18,971 nt of DNA from positions 1 to 18,971 of the forward strand of contig CAYNFH010000132.1 of the NCBI GenBank assembly GCA_964396385.1, read 5' to 3'. The number at the start of each line of letters is the position of its first letter. Position 1 is the stretch's first letter. Under the pieces are notes generated by a model. That model was not told the origin of the DNA. It did no database searches and saw only the letters and a list, made by a program, of their open reading frames with translations. Shown here in pieces: positions 6,361 to 14,535 of the stretch. The DNA comes from CAYNFH01 sp964396385 (GTDB lineage Bacteria; Armatimonadota; Chthonomonadetes; Chthonomonadales; CAJBBX01). The translations under genes were made by a program, and so were the position numbers.

Positions 6361-6434
6361 AAAGGATGAAGGATGAACCGGGAAGGATGAATGGCCGGGA
6401 TTCGGATTCATCCTTCATCCTTTTGAATTCATCC
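6361..6434. repeat. Inverted heptanucleotide repeat array B (GGATGAA)
   Basis: GGATGAA occurs at 6364, 6371 and 6385, with one divergent heptad at 6378. After a 15-bp centre, the complement TTCATCC occurs at 6407, 6414 and 6428, with one divergent heptad at 6421. All units are in 7-bp register within each half. The outer part is a perfect 17-bp inverted repeat (6361-6377 with 6407-6423). It begins one base after the stop codon of the CsgG-like gene and ends 25 bp before the barrel gene start. On RNA it would fold into a strong stem and could act as a terminator or mRNA-stability element. Confidence 0.8.
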
Positions 6435-6435
6435 A

Positions 6436-7278
6436 TTACTTCCGGTGCACGGATCGCGGCGGGGCCGGAGGCGTATCGGGTCCTCCACCGCCCCCTCCAA
6501 CCGTGCCTCCACCACCGCCGCCGCCGCTGGAAAGGCCAATGCCGAGCCCGAGGCCCACGGCCAGCACGCCCCACAGCCAGTCGTTACGGGAGTGGCGGCG
6601 GTTGCCGGACGGCTGAGTCGACCTCTTCGGCGGGCGCGGCACAGTGGGCTGCTCGTTGACGACGATAGTGGGCACGAGCTGCGTCATGAGCTTCTCGCCC
6701 GCGTTCCGCGCCGCTTCCGCGGCACGCTCCTCCTGCTTGGCCGTTCCGCCCGTGGCGCTCTGGCCCTGGAGAGTGGCGCTCTTCAGGATCTTGCCGGTGC
6801 TCGCCTCCAGAATTCTGCCGCTTAGCGTGATGGTGGCCTGCTTGTTCGCGTCGGAGTAGGAGTAGTCGTCCACCGAGCCGACAAAGGCCAGGTCGTAGCC
6901 CGCCAGTCGAATGATCTTCAACGCCTTGGTGTTGGTCTCCGCGAAAGGCGGCTTGATGTCGTTGTCCGAGAGCTGCTGGTCGTTGTGCAGCCGCGCGACG
7001 GGCGCGAGAAGGGTTGCGAACTGCGTCACCGCATACGCATTGGAGGCGATGAGCCGCGCGCGAGCGATGTCCGTTAAGAGGGTGCGTACGTCCTCAGTGC
7101 CGGGCACCGTATTTGGAACATCTACGGGGAAGAGCAGGAGCGTCCGGAAGGTGGCTTGCCCGAGGTTTACGGTCTGGTTCTGCGGCGCAGCCCAGGCGGC
7201 GATACCGCTCTGGAGCAGTCCGGCTGTCCAAAACGCGGCGAGCGCCCGGGCGATGCGCCGCGTACGGAGAGTGGTCAT
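6436..7278 (-). CDS. Secreted CsgG/LpoB-fold-like protein with membrane segment and polyglycine tail
   Basis: A 280-residue protein with an N-terminal signal peptide (RTRR n-region, hydrophobic stretch about 10-30, AWAA cleavage region). Residues about 44-203 look like the CsgG/LpoB/TolB N-terminal alpha/beta fold: a hydrophobic strand TLLLFPVDV, a helix with LIASNAYAVTQF, then AGYDLAFVGSVDDYSY and ITLSGRILEASTGKILKSATLQG, the usual 'GxVxDY ... vvdvaTGkil' pattern. There is no lipobox cysteine. After a Pro/Arg-rich linker, residues 234-251 form a hydrophobic Gly-rich membrane segment, followed by runs of seven and six glycines and a Pro-rich basic tail. ATG 7278 is preferred over 7329 because it has AGGAGG 12 nt upstream and begins the signal peptide. 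The match to a known family is structural in character and unconfirmed. Confidence 0.6.
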   Translation of the reverse strand: MTTLRTRRIARALAAFWTAGLLQSGIAAWAAPQNQTVNLGQATFRTLLLFPVDVPNTVPGTEDVRTLLTDIARARLIASNAYAVTQFATLLAPVARLHNDQQLSDNDIKPPFAETNTKALKIIRLAGYDLAFVGSVDDYSYSDANKQATITLSGRILEASTGKILKSATLQGQSATGGTAKQEERAAEAARNAGEKLMTQLVPTIVVNEQPTVPRPPKRSTQPSGNRRHSRNDWLWGVLAVGLGLGIGLSSGGGGGGGTVGGGGGGPDTPPAPPRSVHRK

Positions 7279-7288
7279 TGTATCTAGG

Positions 7289-7308
7289 TTCCTCCTGGGG
7301 AAAGGAGT
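7289..7308 (-). promoter_or_regulatory. Shine-Dalgarno element with self-complementary arm, copy 1
   Basis: This 20-bp segment carries the AGGAGG ribosome-binding site of the CsgG-like gene. A CTCCT arm lies 6 nt upstream of the AGGAG on the minus strand, so a 5-bp hairpin could mask the site. A second copy at 7356-7375 differs at one base. Confidence 0.5.
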
Positions 7309-7355
7309 GCCCCCGTTTCCGCGTTCCATTAGGAGTGCGAAGCCGGGTTTAATGC

Positions 7356-7375
7356 TTCCTCCTGGGTAAAGGAGT
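7356..7375 (-). repeat. Duplicate of the Shine-Dalgarno element, copy 2
   Basis: 19 of 20 bases are identical to 7289-7308. No start codon follows at a normal distance: the next bases read GCATTAAAC. It therefore does not serve an obvious gene. Its CTCCT arm overlaps the terminator stem at 7370-7380, so the two hairpins are mutually exclusive. Confidence 0.6.
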
Positions 7376-7397
7376 CCCGCTTAGCGGCGGGACTCCT
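7370..7397 (-). terminator. Terminator-like hairpin after the giant repeat protein gene
   Basis: AGGAGTCCCGC (7370-7380) and GCGGGACTCCT (7387-7397) form a perfect 11-bp stem with a 6-nt loop, 14 nt after the TAG stop (7412-7414). On the minus strand it is followed by TTTACCC, a short U-run. This makes a plausible intrinsic terminator or processing site between the giant protein and the CsgG-like gene. Confidence 0.65.
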
Positions 7398-7411
7398 CAA
7401 TCACCAGACGG

Positions 7412-8735
7412 CTAGCGGACCAGCGTCACCGGGACCGCAGCCGTAGCCGAGTGTCCCTCGTCATCCGTCGCCGTCAATCGGAGCAGGTAGATGCCTGCCG
7501 GCATCGAGATGCCCTGGCTGTTCTTACCATCCCACTGGATCGTGTTGACTCCAGCGGTGGCCGCCCTTCCGGTCGAGATGTCGCGGACCACGCGACCGCC
7601 AGCACCGGAGAGGATCTCCGCGTGGACGTTCGCCGGGGCGTTCACGTTAAAGCTGAACGTGCTCCCCGTTACGGACCGGCTGACGGTCTCAACGTCCGAG
7701 ATACGGAGAGCGCTGTTCATGGTCCGGGCGGTAACCAGGACCGCGAACTGCCGTGACGTTGCCGCGTCTCCGCTGTTGAACGTGTATCCACCGCCGCTAC
7801 CAGCGGCGCGCCGGTTGTTGGTCGCAAGGTCGACGATGGTAACGTCGTACCTGCGGCCGAGCGTGCCGAGGTTCGGAAACTCCACGGTGATGTCCGCGTT
7901 CTTCTGGTTAGTATCGACCTGGAACGGGATGACCGTCGCGCCCGGGGCCGCCACTCGCGTGGAGGTCAGGTTCACGTTGGCGGAGTCGAGGAGCCGAACC
8001 GATACGTAGTCGCCCACGTACGGCGGCTTCTCGGACAGCGCCAGGCGGGTCTTGAGATCGCCGTTCAGCGGGACGTAGTTGTCCTTGTCCAGCTTCGTTC
8101 CCATCCGAGCGGCTATCTCCAGGCTGCCGGCGGTGTCTACGGCGGCCCTGGTGGCTACCACCGCCCTGGTACCGGGCGGCGAGAGCACCAACTGGCAGGA
8201 CTGGAGCGCGTGGACCCAGTAGCCCCGTCCGGTATGGAGCGGCGCGTCTCCCTGCACCATGGTGTAGGAGCCGCTGGCCGGGTCGTAGGTCCAGGCTACC
8301 GGCCGGACGAACTGGCCGGCGGATGCCAGGTCAAGCTGCTGGCCGTTGGCGTTCACCTTCACGGCGCTCCAGAGAGTGTCGGTCAGGTAGACGGAGCCGA
8401 TCATGTTCCAGCCCGGATCCAGCGAGATGGTGTACGGCTGGGTCTGATCCCAGATCTTGCCGTGCGGGTTCAGCACCACGGACTGACTGGGCTTCACCCA
8501 GTAGCTCTGGCCACCCTGAGGCGACGGGAAGGAGCCGTCTACATTGAGCACCTTGTAGCTCCCCGGCGGCGGCGACGGCACCCACTTGATGAGGTCCAGC
8601 GTCGTCACGGGTAGGGGATTGCCGCTGGTGTCCGTCACCCCGAACGAAACGCTCCAGTCAGGAGACACCGGGATGAGCGGCGATGCGATCATGTCCAGAG
8701 TAGACCCGGGCAGGCTCATGGTGAAGCCGGTTACC
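7412..8735 (-). other. Shared C-terminal tail, copy 1 (giant protein)
   Basis: Encodes about 441 residues from the segment around MIASPLIPV to the terminal LVR. Order: GYW module 1 (QSYWVKP), GYW module 2 (GWNMIG ... RGYWVHAL), beta-rich linker domain, FlgD-like Ig domain. It aligns end to end with the tails at 14536-15885 and 17422-18815. Confidence 0.75.
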
Positions 8736-11700
8736 CGGAACGGGAACTGCGAGCTTACCGGGTCGTACACTCCGGGAGTGCCCGCCCAGGCAAGCTGAAC
8801 GCTCCAGTCGCCGGTCTGGTCCGGAGTGAAGGTGTAGCTGAACTTGCCGTTGGCGTCGGTGGTCGCTGTCGCGTTGAACCCGGTGCCGTCTGGCTTTACC
8901 ACCTGGATGTTGATAGTCTGGTTACTGTTGCCCTGGGCGATGAGCTGGCTGCTCACCGTTACGGGCGATCCGGCAACGAGCTGGGATCCGCCGCCCGCCC
9001 CGGTGAACGTGGGAGCTGCAAAGCTCGCCAGGTTCACGGTCGGACCGTTAAGGACCGGCTTGGAGCCGTCCGCGGCCAGCGGCGGATAGTAGGCGGTGTA
9101 GCCCGTTGTGACCGTATCGTTCGCTTCGAAGCGGTAGTTGTGCGTGGTGCCGCTGTTGAAGCGGAACTGGTACTGGTACAGCACGCCCTGGCTGTAGGTC
9201 GTGCTTGCGCTGGCAGGCGTCATAGAGTACGCCGTGCCGTCGATGATGACTCGCACCGACTGCGGCGCCACGTTGTCGCCGTGAGTGTAGACGATCTTGT
9301 AGGTGAAGACCGTCGACCCGGGACCGCTCCTCGGGGTGAGCGTACCATCGTCCGCACCCTGTTGGGGGGCGGAGAGCACCGGCACGTTGCCCACCGAGAG
9401 GCCGTCGAAGTACGGCTTGGTGGCCGTCGCGCTGGGCAGGGAGGCGGTCTCGATGCCGTCGCTCGCCTGGAAGCCGAACGTGTGAGGTCCGGGGCCCAGG
9501 GTGAGTTGGTCGCTCACGTACACGACCGGCTGGGTGTAGTCCGGGTTGGCGGACGCCGGGTGCATGTTGAACGTGGTGGTATCGATGATCAGGTGTACGA
9601 AGCCGGCCGAGGTCGGCGCGACGTTGTCCTGATCCCGGTAGGTCACCGTGAACTGGTACTTGTCGAAGAGCGTTCCCTTCACCGGCGGCGTGAGGGTGTT
9701 GTTTGTGTTCGGCGAGGACGGCTGGCCGCCCACCACCTGAGCCGTCGGGTTCGAGAGCGCCGGCGGGAAGTTCACCGTTGGACCGGTGAACGACGTGTTG
9801 GCGGTACCATCCGGCGAGTTAAACACCGTGTGCGGAGGCGCGAAGTTCGGCGGCCCGCCCAGGCGGTCCCACGCACGGAAGTAGAAGTGATGCACGCCGG
9901 CAGCGAGCGATCCGGGCGTCGTGGTGTAGGTGTACGTGACACCGCCCGCGTAGTCCGTCTGACCCGGCGTCGCGGTCATGTTCTGGATCTGCTGGTTGGC
10001 ACCGGGGTCGATGATCACCTGAATGCCGGTCGGCGGGATGTTGTCGGGATGCTTCCAAGTCACAGAGTACTGATAGGAGCCCGACATCTTGCCGGTGGTC
10101 GGAGTGACGCTTCCGCCGCTGAGCGTAGGTATACCGGCGGCCTTGACCGCAAAGGTTACCGGCGCCGTCTGCGGGGCGCTCTCCAGTCCGTCGCTGGCGG
10201 TGAACACGTACGTGTGGGTGCCCACCGAGAGCTGGCTGGCCGGAACGCTTCCGGTGAAGGTGACGCCGGCCGCGTAGTTGGTCTGCCCGGAAGCCGCCGT
10301 GAGCGTGTTGTTGGTCGTGCTCAATGTGACGGCGTTCGGCGTGCCGGGGTCAATAGTGAGCGTGAGCGGGCTTGGCGCGTCGTTGTTCGGGTCGGAATAG
10401 ACTACGCTGAACGTCGCGTCGCCGGCCTGGCTGAAGGTCGATCCGGCAGCCGGCTGCGGATTGCTCAGAGACGGCGGACCGTTGACGATCAGTGTCAGCG
10501 GGGCCGTGCTCGGCGGCGCTCCGGAGAACCCGAAGGTGCAGTCGTGCGCGCCGATGGTGAGCGGCGGATTGGGCGCGGTGAGCTGTACCTGGTACCGCAC
10601 GCCGGTCTGGTATTGGCTCGGACCGATCGGGTCGATCGGGCTCATGTTGACGTCGGTGATGGTCCCGGTAGCGTTGTTCTTGATGTGGACCTGGACCGTG
10701 GTGCCAGGAGGCGGCGCCAGGCCATTGCTGTTCTGGTAGACCACGGTGAAGACGTAGCTGTCGTTGGACTTGCCCTTGGGGAACGGCGTGATCGGCTTGT
10801 CGTTGTACGGGCCGAACGGCGGCAGGTGCAGGTCGCCGGTCGTGGTGATCAGCGGACCCGTATAGTCGTTCTGGGCCGGCTGCCTCGCCGTGTCCGCCCC
10901 GTCGGACGCCTCGAAGTGGTACGTATGGTTGCCGTTGCCGAGGGTCTTACCGTCGATAGTGAAGTTGTAGCGGACGCCTCGCGTGTAGTCGATCGGTGGC
11001 TTAAACGCCGGGTCGATGGTCATCGCATTTGTCTTGCTGGTGTCGATGACCACGTTGATATAGGCCGGCGGCTGGTTGTCCGCATCGGTGTAGATGATGC
11101 TGTATGTGAACGAGGTGTTCTGTCCGCCGGAGAGCGGGGTCAGCGTGCCGTTGTTGGTGTTCTGGTCGCCGGGCTTAGGCTCAGTGAGCGTGGGAGCATG
11201 GTTCGCGTGAACCACCGGCCCTATGGTGTCCTGGTAGTAGTAGGACGCCTTGATGGTGTCGTTGGGCCCGGCGGCCTGGTTCAGCTTGATCTGGCCGTTG
11301 ACGGCGTCGAGCTGGAATCCATTCGGTCCGGCGCCGTTGTAGACCAGCGGCACGTTGGTGACGGTGCCGCCGCTGCTGGTCTGCCGCCAGACAAAGAGAC
11401 TGTCGGTCGTCCACTTTTTGGTCTGGGCGACGTTGGTTCCGGTCTGGAGCGGGTCCACGAAGATTGTTTTGCCCGCGTCTGTGGGCGCGAGGGTATGCGC
11501 CGTGCCGTTACCGATGGCGTCCGGTCCCGTTCCGACATGGACCTGGGTCTGGTCCGGCGGGAGCGGGTCGTGGCGTACGCCGTCGCTCGCATCGAAGCGA
11601 TAGCGGTACGGAATCGGGTTGCCGCTCGCGTCGGTCTGTGAGACGGGCAGCCGGACCCGGTTTGGCAGGTGGAACTGGACGCCCGCCACATAGTTGGTGC

Positions 11701-14251
11701 TGTTCTCCGCGGGCACCATGGGGGTGCCGGCGTCCCACGTATTGCCGCCGTCCGCGCTCAGGAAGACCTTCAGGCTGGCCGGCGCTTCGTTGTCGTTGTC
11801 GTGGTAGCGGATGGCGAAGTCGTACAGCGTCGCCGAGGTCTGGGCGGGATCGCCGAAGAAGTACTGCGGGTCCGTGAGCGTCGGCAGGTCATTCGATGTG
11901 ATCGTCGGTCCGGTGATAAAGGACGATGGATTGCCCTGGTCGTCCCCTGACGGGAGGGTGACCCACTCCCCATACTCCTGGTGGATTGCGTCCGTATTAC
12001 TCCAGTTGTCGCGGAACTGGAAGAAGTAGAAGTGTTTGCCGGACTGGGTGGGCGTGAGCTGGGTCAGCGTAAACGCGTACTGCCGGCCCTGGCTCGCAGG
12101 CGTGCCCGGGTTTACCGGCGTCATGCGGTGGGCGTGCGCCTGGTCGTTCCCATCGATGTAGACCCAGGCATCGGTGGGATCGTCATTGTCCGCGTCGGTG
12201 TACGTGACCGTATAGGTATACGGCTGAGCCTCCACGCCGGATACCGGCGATACGGACTGGTTGGAAAGCGTCGGCCGGTGGTTGACGTACGGGAATGGCT
12301 GGATGTCATTGCCGACGGGAATGTTAAAGAAGCTCGTATTCCCAGCTACCGCTCCCACCCCCTCGGGATCGGCCACCCCGCCCATGTTGGCGAGGTCCGT
12401 GGGCCTGCGGGGCCAGATGGCGGTGTGGTTGCCATCGTCCACCTGGAAGTAGACGTTGTGCGGGCCCTCGTTGCCCGGTCCGAGGATGGTGTCGTAGTAG
12501 AACACCACGCCGCTGTCGTAGCCGGTGTCGCCGGGAATCTCCGTCTGCATGCTATGCGGTACGCCGTCGATGTACACGCGAACGGCCTGTGCAGGCAGGG
12601 CGACATTGGTATCCTTGGTCACGCGCACCATGTAGCGGACTTTGGTTTTGTTAGTGGCGCGGGACCTGTGCGCGTTTGTGGCGCGCTGGCTTGTTCCGGT
12701 GAACGGCAAGGGGTAGCCAGCGGGCATCAGTGCCCGGTTCTCCGGCAGATCGTCGGTCCACCCTCCATCCGAAAGGATCGGTGTCACGTGGGGATAGCGG
12801 AAGTTTGAGCCGAAATCCGTCAACGTGAACGGAAAGTAAGCGCCGGGATTTCCGTACTGATCATTGGGATAGCCGAGCGGATCTCCAACTCCGGTCGGGA
12901 ACCGCGTGGTTCCCACCGGATGGAGGTCTGTTGTGCATATAAAGAAGTAGGTCCACTGACCGGCGTGTGCGGCTGTGCTAGTCGCATAGGGCCAGCCTGG
13001 GAGCGATGGGTCCAACTTGTTGTCGTACGTTGGCCCCACAGGAAAGCTCAATCCCGGAGCCGCTCCGGCGAAGGCCGTGTACATGTTGGCCAGGGGTCGA
13101 CCGATGATCTGATTGGGATTAACGCCGCCTATCTGCTGCGTACCGATATCGAGAGCCGGGTATTTCGGGTCTCCAAAGTAAGCGATCGAGTATTGATCCG
13201 GCATCATGCGGTACCGGAAGTAGACGCCTGCGCCTGTGCTGGCGTCCCATGCGCTAGCGGCAGAGGATGGATGCAGGAGCGTGTTGGTAGCGAGCGCGCC
13301 GGTGGTGTCCAATGTATAGACGCCCGTCTGTGTCGCGCCGTTGTTCCCGTTTGGTGCGTTGGGGTCGAGTTCCATGGGACAGTAGTGCGGGTTGCCCTGC
13401 GGGTCGACAAGCACCAAGATGAGTCCCGAGTTCCACCTGGCATTCACCGGTGCGGACGTGTCGAAGTCCCGGCGATAGTCGCGCCATTCGAAGTCGGAAC
13501 GATTGTGGAAGAATTCAACGGGAAGTCCTCCACTGGTACGGACACGCACGCGCCAGGTATAGAAGGAGGCGCTGCCGCCGTCGTTCGGGGCGGTCGGATC
13601 CTCTGGATCGAGACGCAGACCGTTGCCCGGCTGTCCCGGCACGAGGCGCTTGTCGTCATTATAGTTCTGGTCTACCGGCACGATCTCGATCGCGCCGCTG
13701 TTCACTACATTCAAGATGGACGCCGGCTTCGGCGCGGCGCCCACGCCGTCCTTGAACATTCCGTTTGCGCTGTCATTGCGGGCGACAAGCGACCACTGAT
13801 GTGTACCGACGACAGGCTTGCGCCAGCCCATCTGGCCCCCAGTTACGTAGGCCACGTACTCCTGCGCGCCAAAGGGGGACTGCCCGGGCAGCAACTGAAG
13901 AGGAAACATGCCGGGCCGGCTGTTCGGGTCAGTTGACGCTCGCTCCGGATTGGCCGGGTCCGGCGGGTCGATGAACACCGCGGCAGCCGATCCGAAGGCA
14001 GGAGTGTTCGGATAGTACATGTCCCGCGGAAAGTTCGGCGGACTATTATTGGTGCCGAAGTCTATCGTGCAACGGAAGATGAACTGCGTGTTGACGGTGC
14101 CGGTCTCGAGCGGGCCGTTCGCCGTGGTGACGTTGACGGCGAGGACCTGGGCATTCGTGACGTTGGCCTGTGCGAGCGCGCGCGTCCCGGAGAGGGCGCA
14201 TGATACGACTACAACAAGCGCCAGCGCGAGCGATTGTAGCTTGCGAGTCAT
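7412..14251 (-). CDS. Giant secreted Ig-like repeat protein with shared C-terminal module
   Basis: A 2279-residue predicted surface or extracellular protein. Residues 1-28 are a signal peptide (MTRK n-region, ALVVVV core, ALA cleavage site). An N-terminal region of about 490 residues, rich in Pro, Asn, Asp and aromatics, is not recognised. Residues about 524-1720 hold nine degenerate Ig-like/PKD-like repeats (see 9090-12680). An Ig-like domain follows at about 1740-1835. The last roughly 440 residues form the tail shared with the two upstream neighbours: two GWNMIG/GYWV-type modules, a beta-rich domain (VDLATNNRR, FNSGDAATSRQF), and a FlgD-like Ig domain (IQWDGKNSQG, MPAGIYLLRL) ending LVR. 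GGAG lies 6 nt before ATG 14251. No enzymatic motif or transmembrane anchor was seen. Acidic DADN-type motifs in the repeats suggest calcium binding. A role in adhesion or surface layering is inferred. Confidence 0.82.
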   Translation of the reverse strand: MTRKLQSLALALVVVVSCALSGTRALAQANVTNAQVLAVNVTTANGPLETGTVNTQFIFRCTIDFGTNNSPPNFPRDMYYPNTPAFGSAAAVFIDPPDPANPERASTDPNSRPGMFPLQLLPGQSPFGAQEYVAYVTGGQMGWRKPVVGTHQWSLVARNDSANGMFKDGVGAAPKPASILNVVNSGAIEIVPVDQNYNDDKRLVPGQPGNGLRLDPEDPTAPNDGGSASFYTWRVRVRTSGGLPVEFFHNRSDFEWRDYRRDFDTSAPVNARWNSGLILVLVDPQGNPHYCPMELDPNAPNGNNGATQTGVYTLDTTGALATNTLLHPSSAASAWDASTGAGVYFRYRMMPDQYSIAYFGDPKYPALDIGTQQIGGVNPNQIIGRPLANMYTAFAGAAPGLSFPVGPTYDNKLDPSLPGWPYATSTAAHAGQWTYFFICTTDLHPVGTTRFPTGVGDPLGYPNDQYGNPGAYFPFTLTDFGSNFRYPHVTPILSDGGWTDDLPENRALMPAGYPLPFTGTSQRATNAHRSRATNKTKVRYMVRVTKDTNVALPAQAVRVYIDGVPHSMQTEIPGDTGYDSGVVFYYDTILGPGNEGPHNVYFQVDDGNHTAIWPRRPTDLANMGGVADPEGVGAVAGNTSFFNIPVGNDIQPFPYVNHRPTLSNQSVSPVSGVEAQPYTYTVTYTDADNDDPTDAWVYIDGNDQAHAHRMTPVNPGTPASQGRQYAFTLTQLTPTQSGKHFYFFQFRDNWSNTDAIHQEYGEWVTLPSGDDQGNPSSFITGPTITSNDLPTLTDPQYFFGDPAQTSATLYDFAIRYHDNDNEAPASLKVFLSADGGNTWDAGTPMVPAENSTNYVAGVQFHLPNRVRLPVSQTDASGNPIPYRYRFDASDGVRHDPLPPDQTQVHVGTGPDAIGNGTAHTLAPTDAGKTIFVDPLQTGTNVAQTKKWTTDSLFVWRQTSSGGTVTNVPLVYNGAGPNGFQLDAVNGQIKLNQAAGPNDTIKASYYYQDTIGPVVHANHAPTLTEPKPGDQNTNNGTLTPLSGGQNTSFTYSIIYTDADNQPPAYINVVIDTSKTNAMTIDPAFKPPIDYTRGVRYNFTIDGKTLGNGNHTYHFEASDGADTARQPAQNDYTGPLITTTGDLHLPPFGPYNDKPITPFPKGKSNDSYVFTVVYQNSNGLAPPPGTTVQVHIKNNATGTITDVNMSPIDPIGPSQYQTGVRYQVQLTAPNPPLTIGAHDCTFGFSGAPPSTAPLTLIVNGPPSLSNPQPAAGSTFSQAGDATFSVVYSDPNNDAPSPLTLTIDPGTPNAVTLSTTNNTLTAASGQTNYAAGVTFTGSVPASQLSVGTHTYVFTASDGLESAPQTAPVTFAVKAAGIPTLSGGSVTPTTGKMSGSYQYSVTWKHPDNIPPTGIQVIIDPGANQQIQNMTATPGQTDYAGGVTYTYTTTPGSLAAGVHHFYFRAWDRLGGPPNFAPPHTVFNSPDGTANTSFTGPTVNFPPALSNPTAQVVGGQPSSPNTNNTLTPPVKGTLFDKYQFTVTYRDQDNVAPTSAGFVHLIIDTTTFNMHPASANPDYTQPVVYVSDQLTLGPGPHTFGFQASDGIETASLPSATATKPYFDGLSVGNVPVLSAPQQGADDGTLTPRSGPGSTVFTYKIVYTHGDNVAPQSVRVIIDGTAYSMTPASASTTYSQGVLYQYQFRFNSGTTHNYRFEANDTVTTGYTAYYPPLAADGSKPVLNGPTVNLASFAAPTFTGAGGGSQLVAGSPVTVSSQLIAQGNSNQTINIQVVKPDGTGFNATATTDANGKFSYTFTPDQTGDWSVQLAWAGTPGVYDPVSSQFPFRVTGFTMSLPGSTLDMIASPLIPVSPDWSVSFGVTDTSGNPLPVTTLDLIKWVPSPPPGSYKVLNVDGSFPSPQGGQSYWVKPSQSVVLNPHGKIWDQTQPYTISLDPGWNMIGSVYLTDTLWSAVKVNANGQQLDLASAGQFVRPVAWTYDPASGSYTMVQGDAPLHTGRGYWVHALQSCQLVLSPPGTRAVVATRAAVDTAGSLEIAARMGTKLDKDNYVPLNGDLKTRLALSEKPPYVGDYVSVRLLDSANVNLTSTRVAAPGATVIPFQVDTNQKNADITVEFPNLGTLGRRYDVTIVDLATNNRRAAGSGGGYTFNSGDAATSRQFAVLVTARTMNSALRISDVETVSRSVTGSTFSFNVNAPANVHAEILSGAGGRVVRDISTGRAATAGVNTIQWDGKNSQGISMPAGIYLLRLTATDDEGHSATAAVPVTLVR
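9090..12680 (-). repeat. Nine degenerate protein repeats in the giant protein
   Basis: About nine units of 95-160 residues share the pattern: (P)(T/S/A)LS/T at the start, Y.YTVTYTDADN..P in the middle, V.IDG....MTP, (N/D)Y..GV.Y, then G.H.Y.F.ASDG near the end. Unit starts are near 12270 (RPTLSN), 11890 (LPTLTD), 11200 (APTLTE), 10780, 10475 (PPSLSN), 10137 (IPTLSG), 9765 (PPALSN) and 9390 (VPVLSA), with a partial first unit near 12660-12470. Divergence is substantial at both protein and DNA level, so the duplications are old. Boundaries are accurate to about 30 bp. Confidence 0.72.
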
Positions 14252-14535
14252 TTAGTTCTCCCCTTCATCCCTGTATCGTGCCAGGATTCGGTTCTTTGGA
14301 GCGGCTCGGGCGGGGAAGGCGCATCTCCTCCTCCGACCGCCTACTCGCATCGCGGCGTGCGTCTCCCGCGTGCGCATGGCCGCCAATCGCCGTCGGCGGC
14401 GTGAGGCCGGTCCGGGGGCGGACTCGACCTATAGTTGAACCAGGTTCGCCGAAGGGGCTCCGGGGGGCGGTGTGCCCCTTCGGCGGATTGGCGCGCGATC
14501 CCGCCAGGCGGAACTTATGCGCTATGACAACTCCC
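14252..14535. other. Intergenic region between two large secreted protein genes
   Basis: This 284-bp gap holds the 3' hairpin of the 923-residue gene (14447-14485) and the upstream region of the giant protein gene. A TATAG-containing stretch near 14430 could be a -10, but no matching -35 was found. Only the ribosome-binding site next to 14251 is clear. No small gene was identified. Confidence 0.4.
14447..14485 (-). terminator. Long hairpin downstream of the 923-residue protein gene
   Basis: CGCCGAAGGGGC (14447-14458) and GCCCCTTCGGCG (14474-14485) form a perfect 12-bp stem around a 15-nt G-rich loop. It lies about 50 nt after the stop at 14536. There is no U tract, so it may be a factor-dependent terminator or an mRNA 3'-stabilising structure. 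Confidence 0.5.

Noticed and set aside
9140..11641. 833-codon plus-strand open frame antisense to the giant repeat protein
   Set aside because: Its composition is Arg/Val/Gly-rich with no motif, and its repeats mirror those of the minus-strand protein. The minus-strand frame has a signal peptide, ribosome-binding site and recognised domains.
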